Positions 25,927-34,126 of a stretch of DNA of 64,000 bases are shown here, piece by piece. This stretch comes from Cohnella phaseoli. Its GTDB lineage: Bacteria > Bacillota > Bacilli > Paenibacillales > Paenibacillaceae. Position numbers and translations under genes: made by a program. Below the pieces are notes generated by a model, which saw only the letters and a list, made by a program, of their open reading frames with translations, was not told the origin of the DNA and made no database searches. The number at the start of each line of letters is the position of its first letter. Position 1 is the first letter of the stretch. Location of the stretch: the NCBI RefSeq assembly GCF_003386235.1, contig NZ_QRDZ01000029.1, forward strand, positions 60,623 to 124,622. Direction: 5' to 3'.

Positions 25927-26462
25927 TGCCCTACCTTTTTCGAGTTTGCGAGTTCGACATGGATCATGAAGCTTATATCAAGTTTATCCTATCGAACCAT
26001 CAAGCATTGAATTTGCCTTACCCGTTCCACGTCAAGCTCAGCTTTGCCGGCAGCCCTCTCGTTCTCGGCAAAGCGATGCTCGTTATCGAAGAAGAATCTT
26101 ACGAGCTTGTCGGAGCGGCGGGTTTCGTCTTTGGCACCGGGGCTAACGATCATCAGGATCGCCACGTGTGCCAGGCGGAGCTCGCCTTTGTGCTTCCGGA
26201 GCATCGGAAGATCGGCTTGTTCGTTCAGGGGCTCCGCGCCCTGCTTGATGCGGCAAAGGAAGGCAATCCGGAGGTCGAATGGTTTCAGTTCTGGTGCCCG
26301 GGAGATCGCGAGAAGCTGCCGAAGCTGTTCATTAAGCTCCTCTCACTGCCTGGCGCCGACTCGCAGACCGCTAACGGGATGACGCTGTTGCGGCTTCCGT
26401 TCGCCGAACTTGCGGCTTATGTTCGAACGCTGCGCTTCGGTTCGGCGAAAGTTAATCGATGA
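25926..26462 (+). CDS. GNAT-like protein coupled to the small peptide gene
   Basis: This 178-residue protein starts on the last base of the peptide gene's stop codon (TAATG), so its translation depends on that of the peptide. The middle has a GNAT-like pattern (YELVGAAGFVFG, then AELAFVLPEHRKIGLFVQGLRAL), but the acetyl-CoA loop is less canonical than in the first GNAT of the operon. The substrate is unknown. A family C repeat follows the stop codon. Confidence 0.68.
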   Translation: MPYLFRVCEFDMDHEAYIKFILSNHQALNLPYPFHVKLSFAGSPLVLGKAMLVIEEESYELVGAAGFVFGTGANDHQDRHVCQAELAFVLPEHRKIGLFVQGLRALLDAAKEGNPEVEWFQFWCPGDREKLPKLFIKLLSLPGADSQTANGMTLLRLPFAELAAYVRTLRFGSAKVNR

Positions 26463-26473
26463 ATAAGGTGCAA

Positions 26474-26600
26474 AGGGGATGTGTCTCCCTCCGACGCTAT
26501 ACGCTTTCTGAAATCTGAATGGGTAAACCCCGTGATAAGGTGATTTCAGAAGCGTATGAGGCAGTCTTCGGGAGGCGCATCCCCCTTTCTTTATATCTCG
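26474..26600. repeat. family C inverted repeat
   Basis: AAAGGGGATGTGTCTCCC at the left pairs with GGGAGGCGCATCCCCCTTT at the right. Inside, CTATACGCTTTCTGAAATC pairs with GATTTCAGAAGCGTATGAG. The core matches those at 15963-16150 and 19192-19288. It starts about 12 bases after the GNAT-like stop codon and probably acts as a terminator. Confidence 0.65.
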
Positions 26601-26664
26601 ATCATCTCAAGCAACTATCGCCTCTTATTTGCATTCCCGCGGTCAGGACGATAAGATCAAACGT

Positions 26665-27654
26665 ATGAATCTCTCTTATCTGACAACCGTTTTGACATCC
26701 GCGATCCCTTCTCTTAACCTTAGAAGCTGTCTGGTTAACCAGGGCGGGCAAAACCTGTACGAGCATTACCGCCATTCTCGCATACCGGAGGAAATAGCCA
26801 AAATAAACTCGTGCACGAAGAGCATTTTGTCCGCTTTAATTTGTATGGCCATGGATCGGGGAAGGCTCCCGGAGTCGCATACGCCAATCGCGGAATTTTT
26901 CCCGACGCTTCTGACGGATGGGGATTCCCGAAAAAGGGAAATTACAATTGAACATCTTCTGACAATGACCGACGGGCTCAAGTGGACCGAATTCGGCGAA
27001 ATTAAATCGTTTCCTCGCATGACCCGTTCCGACAACTGGGTCGATTTTGTGCTGTCTCAACCGATGGCGGAAGCGCCGGGACGGAAAATGGAATACAGCT
27101 CCGGAGCATCCCAATTGCTGTCTGCGATACTTGTTCAAGCCTGCGGCATGCCGCTCGCCCGCTTTGCCGAGCTGGAGCTGTTCGGTCCTCTTGGTATCGA
27201 GCAATACGAATGGGAGACGGATCCGCAAGGCATTCACACGGGAGGATACGGCCTCCGGCTTCGTCCGGCTGATTTGCTCGCATTCGGGCAGCTCTATTTG
27301 AATCGGGGCCGCGCCGCTGGACGGCAGCTCGTCTCCGAGGAGCGCGCGATCCGTTCCGTACAGCCGGCCGCTCCCGCCGGCCCGCCGAATGTCGGTTATT
27401 ACGGCTGGCATTGGTGGACGGATACGTTTAGCCCTCCGCTGTCGTCGGCGTCGGAGCACGCGCCACCGAATGACGAGACGGACATCGCGCCTTCCTCATT
27501 CGATTATTTCTATGCGCGGGGTTACGGAGGTCAATTCGTCTATGTCGTTCCCGTTTTCCGGCTCGTTGTCGTTCTGACGGATGACAGAAGGAAAAAAGAA
27601 CGCAATCCGACGAACGTATTCCGGGAAATCATCGCTCCGGCGCTGGTGCGTTGA
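26665..27654 (+). CDS. serine hydrolase of the class C beta-lactamase family
   Basis: This is a 329-residue penicillin-binding-fold hydrolase. The SxxK motif is SCTK (near residue 52), the tyrosine motif is EYSSGAS, and HTGGYG replaces KTG. The fold includes D-alanyl peptidases, esterases and class C beta-lactamases; HTG is commoner in esterase- and peptidase-like members. There is no signal peptide. The start is uncertain: ATG at 26665 is preferred, with a TTG 36 bases upstream as the alternative, and neither has a strong ribosome binding site. Confidence 0.82.
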   Translation: MNLSYLTTVLTSAIPSLNLRSCLVNQGGQNLYEHYRHSRIPEEIAKINSCTKSILSALICMAMDRGRLPESHTPIAEFFPTLLTDGDSRKREITIEHLLTMTDGLKWTEFGEIKSFPRMTRSDNWVDFVLSQPMAEAPGRKMEYSSGASQLLSAILVQACGMPLARFAELELFGPLGIEQYEWETDPQGIHTGGYGLRLRPADLLAFGQLYLNRGRAAGRQLVSEERAIRSVQPAAPAGPPNVGYYGWHWWTDTFSPPLSSASEHAPPNDETDIAPSSFDYFYARGYGGQFVYVVPVFRLVVVLTDDRRKKERNPTNVFREIIAPALVR

Positions 27655-27669
27655 TTCCCCCCGCACGAA

Positions 27670-28680
27670 TTAAGTTTTAACCCGATACCACTTATACGTC
27701 TCGGATAAAATATCGATTACGCCGAACAAAGCAATTACGCCGACGAACCACTCGTTTATTCTGGCCCATACCGACACGAATGAATCGTAATTTTTCCCTT
27801 CGGAAGTGAACAGCCCCGTAGCTTCCAGCTCTCGAATGAAATCCGGGTTCCAGATGGCCGAGTCAGCCAGTATGATGCATGCCGCAACCGTGGAGGCGAT
27901 CGTCGCGACGATGTGGAACACAAGCAGCGTACCCGATCGGTTACGCGCAATAATCCGAATGCACTCCTTGAAAATTCCGAGAGCGGCCAATGCCCAGACG
28001 ACCGGTAGATAGGCGCGGAACGCGTCGGCATCCAAGAAGGAAATGACTACGCGTTCTCCTTCACGGAGTCTCCATATGCCGAGCAACTCGACCGAATAGA
28101 TACAGATTACCGCAATTAGAACAGTAAAAATAATGCCTGTAATCGGTTCGCTCAATTTGATCCTCGCTTGTTGATCGGGGATTTGCGGCAAGTTCTCCGG
28201 ATCCCAGCCCTTAGACGTATCGGCGCTGCTCGACGCATTCATGCGCTTCCGGTATTCAATCCAAGCGAATATGACCGTTACCCACCCGAAGCCTTGGGCA
28301 GAGGCGGTAAACAAGGAAACGATAAACTCAGTAAATCGTTCCGGCACGTCGCCAGGCTTAACGATAATTTCGATTGCGAACAGGGCGGTCAAGCCAATTA
28401 ATATCGAGAACAGCACGATTTTAAGCGTAGTCAAATACGAATCGAACATGGAAGGCCCGATTAAGTAGCGTTCGTTGAAACCGCGATATTTTGCGGCCAG
28501 CGCGTTCGGGTCTCCCAGCTCCATGAGAACGCCCTTCGCATCCTCACGAGTTCCTTCCCCAGACGCCCTTTCATCCATCATATCCTCGATCAAGCCTCGC
28601 AGCTCCCGTTTAATGTCCTCCCTTTGCGGCTCGGGCAGACGTTGCGTTACCGCATAGATATAACGGTCGATCAGTTCCAT
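27670..28680 (-). CDS. HAAS-domain membrane protein
   Basis: The 336-residue protein begins with a HAAS/permease-prefix domain (residues 1-80; MELIDRYIYAVTQRLPEPQR, LIEDMMDER, LGDPNALAAKYRG). About six membrane helices follow. HAAS domains usually sit next to PadR regulators, and this one starts two bases after a PadR stop codon. AGGAGGAG precedes the ATG at 28680. It probably transmits or buffers an envelope signal; no enzyme domain is seen. Confidence 0.83.
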   Translation of the reverse strand: MELIDRYIYAVTQRLPEPQREDIKRELRGLIEDMMDERASGEGTREDAKGVLMELGDPNALAAKYRGFNERYLIGPSMFDSYLTTLKIVLFSILIGLTALFAIEIIVKPGDVPERFTEFIVSLFTASAQGFGWVTVIFAWIEYRKRMNASSSADTSKGWDPENLPQIPDQQARIKLSEPITGIIFTVLIAVICIYSVELLGIWRLREGERVVISFLDADAFRAYLPVVWALAALGIFKECIRIIARNRSGTLLVFHIVATIASTVAACIILADSAIWNPDFIRELEATGLFTSEGKNYDSFVSVWARINEWFVGVIALFGVIDILSETYKWYRVKT

Positions 28681-28682
28681 CT

Positions 28683-29033
28683 CTATTCTCCTCCTTTTGC
28701 TCCGGCCGTGAGCGCATCCATACTGACAATCAGCTTCCGCCACTCCAAGCACAATTCTTCATACACTTCTTTTCCGAACGGGCTAAGCACGTAATACTTG
28801 CGGGGCCGCGCCTCGTTCGTGTCCCACTGGCTCTCTAGCAATTGCTGCTTCTCGAGCCTGCGCAGCAACGGATACAGCGTTCCCGGATCAACGGCCACGC
28901 CTTTCTCTTCCAGCACCGGAACGAGAGAATAGCCGTACTGCGGCTCAGTTAACTGACTTAGCACGCCGATGACGATCGTGCCGCGCCTAAGCTCGCCCAG
29001 GAGACCGTTAATCGTTTCGTTTATGTCTGGCAT
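28683..29033 (-). CDS. PadR family transcriptional regulator
   Basis: The 116-residue protein is a PadR regulator with winged-helix parts RRGTIVIGVLSQL, YGYSLVPVLEEKGV and the wing PGTLYPLLRRLEKQQLLESQW. It is short, with one C-terminal dimerisation helix. AGGAGATG precedes the ATG at 29033. It forms a tight operon with the HAAS-domain membrane protein, the usual partner of PadR in Firmicutes. Confidence 0.88.
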   Translation of the reverse strand: MPDINETINGLLGELRRGTIVIGVLSQLTEPQYGYSLVPVLEEKGVAVDPGTLYPLLRRLEKQQLLESQWDTNEARPRKYYVLSPFGKEVYEELCLEWRKLIVSMDALTAGAKGGE

Positions 29034-29112
29034 ATCATCATCTCCTATTACGATTATACTGTATGACACACACTATTGTAAATTACACATTAATATTTAA
29101 CTAATCAGAACT

Positions 29113-29139
29113 AAAAACCCGCGATTTCCGCGGGTTTTT
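29113..29139. terminator. strong hairpin with A and T tracts in a divergent leader
   Basis: AAAAACCCGCG and CGCGGGTTTTT form an 11-bp stem around ATTTC, which reads as an intrinsic terminator on both strands. It sits between the divergent padR and SLH-CAP genes, about 145 bases before the latter's start codon. It either insulates the two genes or acts as an attenuator in the SLH-CAP leader. Confidence 0.75.
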
Positions 29140-29284
29140 GTTACGCTATAAGCGGACTCGGTTCACTTTTGGGAAAGACGATGAGAAAAAAGGCCTATGT
29201 CGATACGAGACCGAATGTCCGAAATACATATTGTCCTTCTCGAAGAGGATCCGGTTTGCAATTACAACAAGGGAGGATATGCAG

Positions 29285-30733
29285 ATGAACAAAAACGCAA
29301 GCAGCTTGAAAAGGAGGTTTATGACGTTACTTCTTACGGGTGCTGTACTTTTCCTGACGTCTGCGCTTCAACCTTTATCGGCGGCTGCCGCGGGCTTCAA
29401 GGATGTGCCGGCATCGCATTGGGCCTACGACGCGATTGCTCGGGCCGCTGCGGAGAGCTGGGTCGACGGTTACAGCGATGGGTCATTCCGTCCGTCGCAG
29501 CAGGTTACCGAAGCCGAATTTCTAAAGCTTCTGCTGGCGGCAGCCGTTCCCGGCGAGCTGACCGTTCGTCAGGCGGGAGAGACATGGAGCGCCCCGTATT
29601 ACAAGTACGCCAAGGAACGAAGCTTTCCGTTGTCCGAAGCTGGCGCGAGCTTCGACAGAGGCGGCGCGGCACAGCTTATCGCCGCCTTGAAGGGACAAAT
29701 ACTCGGGCGCACCGAGGCCGTCCGGTATTTGCTCGACAACGGCTTATCCAAAGGCATTACGTCGGCGACAGTGGAAGGCTATCAGATGCAAAAGGCGCTA
29801 AGCCGCGCCGAAGCTATCCAGTTTATCGTGAACGCTTTGGGCGGCGAGGCCAAACCTGAGCCGGAGATCGGCGACGAATACCGGCTGAGAGGCATTGCCG
29901 TCGGAGACTCGGAAGCAGCGGTAACGGCTAAGCTCGGCAAGCCGAGCCGCGTAGATCCGAGCGAATACGGCTTCCAATGGCATATTTACAACGACGACTA
30001 CGCGCAGTATGCCCAGATTGGCATCAAGGGCGGCAAGGTCGTCGCCCTATTCTCCAATGCGAACGTGTGGCGCAGCGGCGACGGGCTCGCCATAGGCTCC
30101 ACGAAAGCTTCGATCTCGGCTAAGCTAGGCAAACCGTCCAGTTTGACGGAGCTTAAGGCGAATATATCCATTCGAACGGAAAGCGACGTCTACCCTAGCT
30201 ACGAAGTGGACGGCTCTTATCTGACTTTTATGCTTGATCAGCACAACGGCGGCAAAACAATGGGCATCTACATGATCGAGAAGAAAACTGCGGCCGCGCG
30301 GGACGGGAATTACGGCGCAGTTAATTCCGCCCTCCTCACCGCCTATGAGCGGGAGTTGCTGGATCTCGCAAACGTATCCCGGGTTCTTGCCGGCAAAAAA
30401 GCGCTCGCGTGGGACGACAAGGTCGCCGCAATCGCGCGCGCCCACAGCAAGGATATGGGCCAGAGCGGCTTTTTCGATCACGTTAACCTGGAAGGTCTTA
30501 CCCCGTTCGATCGGCTGAAAGCCGACGGCATCTCCTACTCGGCTGCGGGCGAGAACATTGCTGCCGGACACATCAACGCCGTCTTCGCCCATGCGGAATG
30601 GATGAACTCCGAAGGTCATCGCCAAAATATTCTAAGCGACAAATACGAAAAGCTTGGCGTAGGGATCGCTTATTCGAAAGATTACGAATACCGAATTTAC
30701 TACACCCAGAAATTTTATACTCCCCGCCGATAG
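29285..30733 (+). CDS. SLH and CAP domain cell-surface protein
   Basis: This 482-residue exported protein has a signal peptide (residues 1-36, ending AAAA). It has one clear SLH repeat for cell-wall anchoring (about 37-85; GFKDVPASHWAYDAI) and a degenerate second one. A CAP-associated N-terminal domain follows (about 205-335), with two copies of a GDSEAAVTAKLGKPS-like unit. A C-terminal CAP/SCP domain spans about 350-482 (HSKDMGQSGFFDHVN, EWMNSEGHRQNIL). CAP domains of this type occur in YkwD-like proteins of spore formers. The start at 29285 is fixed by AGGGAGG. Confidence 0.9.
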   Translation: MNKNASSLKRRFMTLLLTGAVLFLTSALQPLSAAAAGFKDVPASHWAYDAIARAAAESWVDGYSDGSFRPSQQVTEAEFLKLLLAAAVPGELTVRQAGETWSAPYYKYAKERSFPLSEAGASFDRGGAAQLIAALKGQILGRTEAVRYLLDNGLSKGITSATVEGYQMQKALSRAEAIQFIVNALGGEAKPEPEIGDEYRLRGIAVGDSEAAVTAKLGKPSRVDPSEYGFQWHIYNDDYAQYAQIGIKGGKVVALFSNANVWRSGDGLAIGSTKASISAKLGKPSSLTELKANISIRTESDVYPSYEVDGSYLTFMLDQHNGGKTMGIYMIEKKTAAARDGNYGAVNSALLTAYERELLDLANVSRVLAGKKALAWDDKVAAIARAHSKDMGQSGFFDHVNLEGLTPFDRLKADGISYSAAGENIAAGHINAVFAHAEWMNSEGHRQNILSDKYEKLGVGIAYSKDYEYRIYYTQKFYTPRR

Positions 30734-30746
30734 CCGATTAGAGCTC

Positions 30747-30873
30747 GGGGGGCTGTCTCATAAGCCAAAGAGGGTCGTACGAAGAGAATGTTATCGTGCA
30801 TGTGTCTCCAGGAGACACATGCCCTTTTTCTTAATCGATCATCTCGTACGACCCTACTTATGAGAGAGCGCCC
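30747..30873. repeat. family B inverted repeat
   Basis: The ends GGGGGGCTGTCTCATAAG and CTTATGAGAGAGCGCCC are inverted. Inside, AGGGTCGTACGA pairs with TCGTACGACCCT, and CATGTGTCTCC pairs with GGAGACACATG to give a second stem. It follows the SLH-CAP stop codon by 14 bases, before the convergent mntP gene. Confidence 0.7.
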
Positions 30874-30883
30874 TTCCATTTCT

Positions 30884-31426
30884 TCAGAAAGACTCCAGCA
30901 ACATCCACAGACCTATAAGTCCAAGCAAAACGCCAGAACACTTTTCCGCCCATTCGCCCATGATCGGCTTGAGCTTGGCCGCGAACGTCACACCGATAAA
31001 AGTGAAGACGAACGAGCGGGAGGCGATCAGCAGAATCGTAAGCAACATCGGCACCTGCATAAATCCGGCGGAAACCCCTACCGCCAGCTCGTCAATGCTG
31101 ATGCTGACGGCCGCCGCAATCAACGGCCAACCGGCGAGTTCTGCATGGAACGTCCCCTCTTCCCCCTCATCATCGAAGAAAAGGAAGTAAATGGCCACCG
31201 CGATTAATAACAGCGAGCCGATTAGAGACGCCGCAGATCGGAACATGTGGCCAAGCGCACCGCCGATGACGATGCCGGCAATGGGCATAACGGCTTCGGC
31301 CGCCGCGAATACGAGCGCGATTTTCACCTTATTCCGGGTTTCCTTTTTTAATCCCAACGAAGCCGAGACGACCAACGTATCGAAACCGAGACTCATCGTT
31401 AGGATCCAAGCGAACATCTTTTCCAT
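30884..31426 (-). CDS. mntP: manganese efflux pump MntP
   Basis: The 180-residue integral membrane protein has about six helices. It shows the duplicated acidic signatures MSLGFDTLVVSASLGL and AVSISIDELAVGVSAG typical of MntP, which exports Mn(II) when it is in excess. The start at 31426 is preceded by GGGGGCGGGAG. I looked for a yybP-ykoY manganese riboswitch upstream and did not see one. The gene is divergent from a small exported protein and upstream of the pqq region, but I see no functional link. Confidence 0.85.
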   Translation of the reverse strand: MEKMFAWILTMSLGFDTLVVSASLGLKKETRNKVKIALVFAAAEAVMPIAGIVIGGALGHMFRSAASLIGSLLLIAVAIYFLFFDDEGEEGTFHAELAGWPLIAAAVSISIDELAVGVSAGFMQVPMLLTILLIASRSFVFTFIGVTFAAKLKPIMGEWAEKCSGVLLGLIGLWMLLESF

Positions 31427-31559
31427 GCTCCCGCCCCCGGGATCTTTTTTTACAGGTATATTCCCGGGCGGCATACGGTAGTACAAGCCTTGCATAAGAA
31501 CGGAGCCGAATAGAGAAGCTAGCCAGAAGATCAAAACATCTTCAAAGGCAGGGATTCTT

Positions 31560-31967
31560 ATGAAAAGCCGATTTACAAGCGCATTCGGGATTGCCGTCCT
31601 GTCCCTGACGCTGGCCGCTCCCGCTTACGCGTATACGGGGACGGCAAACGGCGGAAACGGCGGTTTAGGCAACGGGATGGGAACGCCATCCGCCGGGTCG
31701 CACATTCACGCTCAAAGCACAGGCAGCGCGACCGGTCATGAGATCAGCGTCTACGGCACGGGAACGGGCAGTCAGTTTAGAAACATTAATCCGGCGAACA
31801 CCGGAACGGATAGCGGTAGAGGCGATTACACCAATCGGACCCCCGCGGGAACGTACCGGACAGCCGCCGCTAATCCGACCAGAAACGCAGGCTGGGCATG
31901 GCTCGGATTGCTCGGACTCTTCGGGCTTATCGGTCTCCGGAATCGCAACCCGCAAGGCAATCGCTGA
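31560..31967 (+). CDS. small exported Gly-rich protein with WGxxGxxG-type C terminus
   Basis: The 135-residue protein has a signal peptide (1-24, AAPAYA), a Gly/Thr/Ser-rich low-complexity middle, and a C-terminal hydrophobic segment WAWLGLLGLFGLIGLRNR followed by a basic tail. This ending resembles the WGxxGxxG sorting-like segment of some Firmicute exported proteins. No function is known. A strong bidirectional terminator follows. Confidence 0.68.
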   Translation: MKSRFTSAFGIAVLSLTLAAPAYAYTGTANGGNGGLGNGMGTPSAGSHIHAQSTGSATGHEISVYGTGTGSQFRNINPANTGTDSGRGDYTNRTPAGTYRTAAANPTRNAGWAWLGLLGLFGLIGLRNRNPQGNR

Positions 31968-31977
31968 ATCTTCCGCC

Positions 31978-32032
31978 AATAACGATGCATTTCCCGTTCC
32001 GGCAATCGGACGAGAGTGCATCGTTATTTTTT
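31978..32032 (+). terminator. intrinsic terminator before the pqq operon
   Basis: AATAACGATGCA (31978-31989) pairs with TGCATCGTTATT (32017-32028) and is followed by TTTT. The 12-bp stem ends the gene encoding the small exported protein, and separates it from pqqA. Confidence 0.8.
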
Positions 32033-32102
32033 GCTTCTTGGACATCCCGTTCCCGACATACAATGAATCGTGCTTCCCATCGCGATCCCAAGGAAGGGAG
32101 GA

Positions 32103-32180
32103 ATGGCTATGTGGGTGAAGCCCTCCTTCAAGATTATCGAGCTTTGCGCCGAAGTAACGGCTTACGCCTATCGGAAGTAA
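32103..32180 (+). CDS. pqqA: PQQ precursor peptide PqqA
   Basis: The 25-codon gene reads MAMWVKPSFKIIELCAE then VTAYAYRK. It carries the invariant Glu and Tyr as EVTAY (ExxxY), the two residues crosslinked by PqqE and built into pyrroloquinoline quinone. The MWxKPxF opening also matches known PqqA peptides. GGGAGGA precedes; ATG at 32109 is an equally good start and would give the more usual MW N terminus. It is followed 50 bases later by pqqB. It is too short for ordinary gene calling, but the sequence and context make it secure. Confidence 0.92.
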   Translation: MAMWVKPSFKIIELCAEVTAYAYRK

Positions 32181-32229
32181 GCATCCATGCCGGAGAAATC
32201 CGGCATCTCTCATGTAAAGGGGGATAGCC

Positions 32230-33138
32230 GTGATCATTAAAGTGTTGGGTTCCGCCGCGGGAGGCGGCTACCCGCAATGGAATTGCGCCTGTCCGAATTG
32301 CAAGCGCGCGCGCGCAGGCGCCCCGTCCTTACGCGCCAGAAGGAACGATTCGCTGGCCGTCAGCCCGGACGGCAAACGATGGGCGCTGCTTAATGCAGGC
32401 CCCGATGTTTGTCTCCAGACGGAAGCGTACGGCCCGCTTCATCCCGGACCCTCCTTGCGCGAGTCCCCCATTCAAGCCGTACTGCTTACCGATGGGGAAT
32501 TAGATCATACGACGGGACTTCTTCAATTAAGACAAAGCGCGTCTTTGGAAATTTACGCGCCCCCTCCCGTCCTCTCTGCCCTTTCGGACGAATTTCCGCT
32601 TAGGAGGATCGTCGAGCCTTACGCGAATTTCCGCTGGCTAGAGGCGCAGCCGGAGGAATCTTTTCCACTTTTTGGGGGAGAATTAGCGGTATGCCCGTTT
32701 TATTTGGGCGACAAGCCTCCCCGCTACGCTGGCGCCAACAGTCATCAAGACCGAGCGGCATGGGTCGTCGGTTATCGGCTGACCGATCGATTGACGGGCG
32801 GCGTCGCCGTCTATGCTCCGGGAATAGAAACATGGTCGCCGACGCTGGAGCAGCATTTGGATGGAGCCGACTGCCTGTTTCTGGACGGCACCTTCTGGCA
32901 CGGGGACGAGCTTCGCTCGCTTGGCGTATCCGACTTAGTCGCAGCCGACATGGGCCATCTCCCCGTTGCGGGTCCTCACGGAAGCGCCGAGCGTCTAGCT
33001 AGGCTTCCCGCTCGTCGCAAAGTCTATATTCATGTCAACAACACGAACCCGATGCTGGACGAAAGCTCTCCGGAACGCCACAGGCTGACGGAGCTGGGCA
33101 TCGAAGTCGGAGTTGACGGAATGGAAATGGAGGTTTGA
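32230..33138 (+). CDS. pqqB: PQQ biosynthesis protein PqqB
   Basis: The 302-residue protein is a metallo-beta-lactamase-fold PqqB. It has the structural zinc segment CACPNCKRAR, the DGELDHTTGLL metal motif and a C-terminal HVNNTNP loop. PqqB is implicated as an iron-dependent hydroxylase that acts on the crosslinked Glu-Tyr intermediate. The start codon is GTG behind AAAGGGGGA. Its stop overlaps the pqqC start region. Confidence 0.94.
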   Translation: MIIKVLGSAAGGGYPQWNCACPNCKRARAGAPSLRARRNDSLAVSPDGKRWALLNAGPDVCLQTEAYGPLHPGPSLRESPIQAVLLTDGELDHTTGLLQLRQSASLEIYAPPPVLSALSDEFPLRRIVEPYANFRWLEAQPEESFPLFGGELAVCPFYLGDKPPRYAGANSHQDRAAWVVGYRLTDRLTGGVAVYAPGIETWSPTLEQHLDGADCLFLDGTFWHGDELRSLGVSDLVAADMGHLPVAGPHGSAERLARLPARRKVYIHVNNTNPMLDESSPERHRLTELGIEVGVDGMEMEV

Positions 33139-33140
33139 AG

Positions 33141-33851
33141 TTGGAATCGCATTTGCTGTCTAACGAACGATTCGTCTCGCGTCTGCGGCAGGTCGGCGAG
33201 GAGCGCTATCACGACAAGCATCCCTATCACATCGCCATGCACGAAGGCAAGCTCTCCCCCGTCCAACTGCGGGCGTGGATCGCCAACCGTTTTTACTATC
33301 AGAAGAACATTCCGGTCAAAGACGCGCTGATTTTGTCCAAACTTCCTTCTCGGGAAGAACGTCGGGAGTGGATTCAGCGAATCATCGACCATGACGGAAG
33401 AGATGGCGAAGAGGGCGGAATCGAGGCATGGGTGCGGCTGGGCGAAGCCGCCGGCATCCCTAGAGAGGAAATGCTGGATGAACGTCACGTACTGCCCGCC
33501 GTCCGATTTGCCGTCGATGCCTACGTGAACTTCTGTCGCCTGCAGCCCTGGCCGATCGCCGTAGCCTCCTCGTTGACGGAACTATTCGCTCCCACCCTTG
33601 TCTCCAAACGGATCGGCGTCTTCCTGCAGCTGTATTCGTGGATTCTTCCCGAGGGCTTGGCCTATTTTCAAGCCCGGCTTCACCAAGCGCCCCGAGATGC
33701 GGAGCATGGCCTGAGTCTAGTATTACGCGAATGCAGAAATCGCGAAGACCAAGAGCAAGCGCTCTCCGCCTTGCGGTTTAAGTGCGATGTTCTGTGGGCG
33801 CTGCTTGACGCATTAAGCTTGGCCTACCCTGACGGGGACAACGAACGATGA
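33141..33851 (+). CDS. pqqC: pyrroloquinoline-quinone synthase PqqC
   Basis: PqqC carries out the last step, cofactor-free oxidation and ring closure with oxygen to give PQQ. The 236-residue helical-bundle protein has the expected HPYHIAMHEGKLSP, ANRFYYQKNIPVKDA and IDHDGRDGEEGGIEAWV segments, the last part holding active-site residues. The start is TTG; the one at 33141 is preferred because GGAGG lies seven bases upstream. An in-frame TTG at 33135 overlaps the pqqB stop and is too close to that site. Confidence 0.94.
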   Translation: MESHLLSNERFVSRLRQVGEERYHDKHPYHIAMHEGKLSPVQLRAWIANRFYYQKNIPVKDALILSKLPSREERREWIQRIIDHDGRDGEEGGIEAWVRLGEAAGIPREEMLDERHVLPAVRFAVDAYVNFCRLQPWPIAVASSLTELFAPTLVSKRIGVFLQLYSWILPEGLAYFQARLHQAPRDAEHGLSLVLRECRNREDQEQALSALRFKCDVLWALLDALSLAYPDGDNER

Positions 33852-34126
33852 GCGCGCGGGCGCTGTCGGAACGGCCAAAGCTGCGCGCTCCGGGTCGCAT
33901 GAAGTACGACAAAGCCCGCAAGACCGATTTGCTCCTGCTGCCGGAACGAGTCGTAGAGCTTAACGAAGCGGCGGCAGCGATTCTCCGGCTCTGCGACGGG
34001 CATCGTACGATTGCGCAAATGATCGGAGAGCTCGAATCGACATACGGTCAGACCGGACTCGAAAACGATATTGTCGAATTTCTCGCTGCATCGGCGGAAA
34101 GAGGGTGGTTGGAGCTATGCCCGTAA
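33848..34126 (+). CDS. pqqD: PQQ biosynthesis chaperone PqqD
   Basis: PqqD (92 residues) binds PqqA and presents it to the radical enzyme PqqE. It has the RRE fold with LNEAAAAILRLCDGHRTIAQMI in the conserved helical part. It overlaps pqqC by four bases (ATGA) and pqqE by ten bases, so all three are coupled. The gene is separate here, unlike the PqqC-D fusions of some species. Confidence 0.93.
   Translation: MSARALSERPKLRAPGRMKYDKARKTDLLLLPERVVELNEAAAAILRLCDGHRTIAQMIGELESTYGQTGLENDIVEFLAASAERGWLELCP

Noticed and set aside
31427..31559. Possible manganese riboswitch before mntP
   Set aside because: The conserved yybP-ykoY loops are not visible in the 130 bases upstream, and no terminator hairpin is present there.
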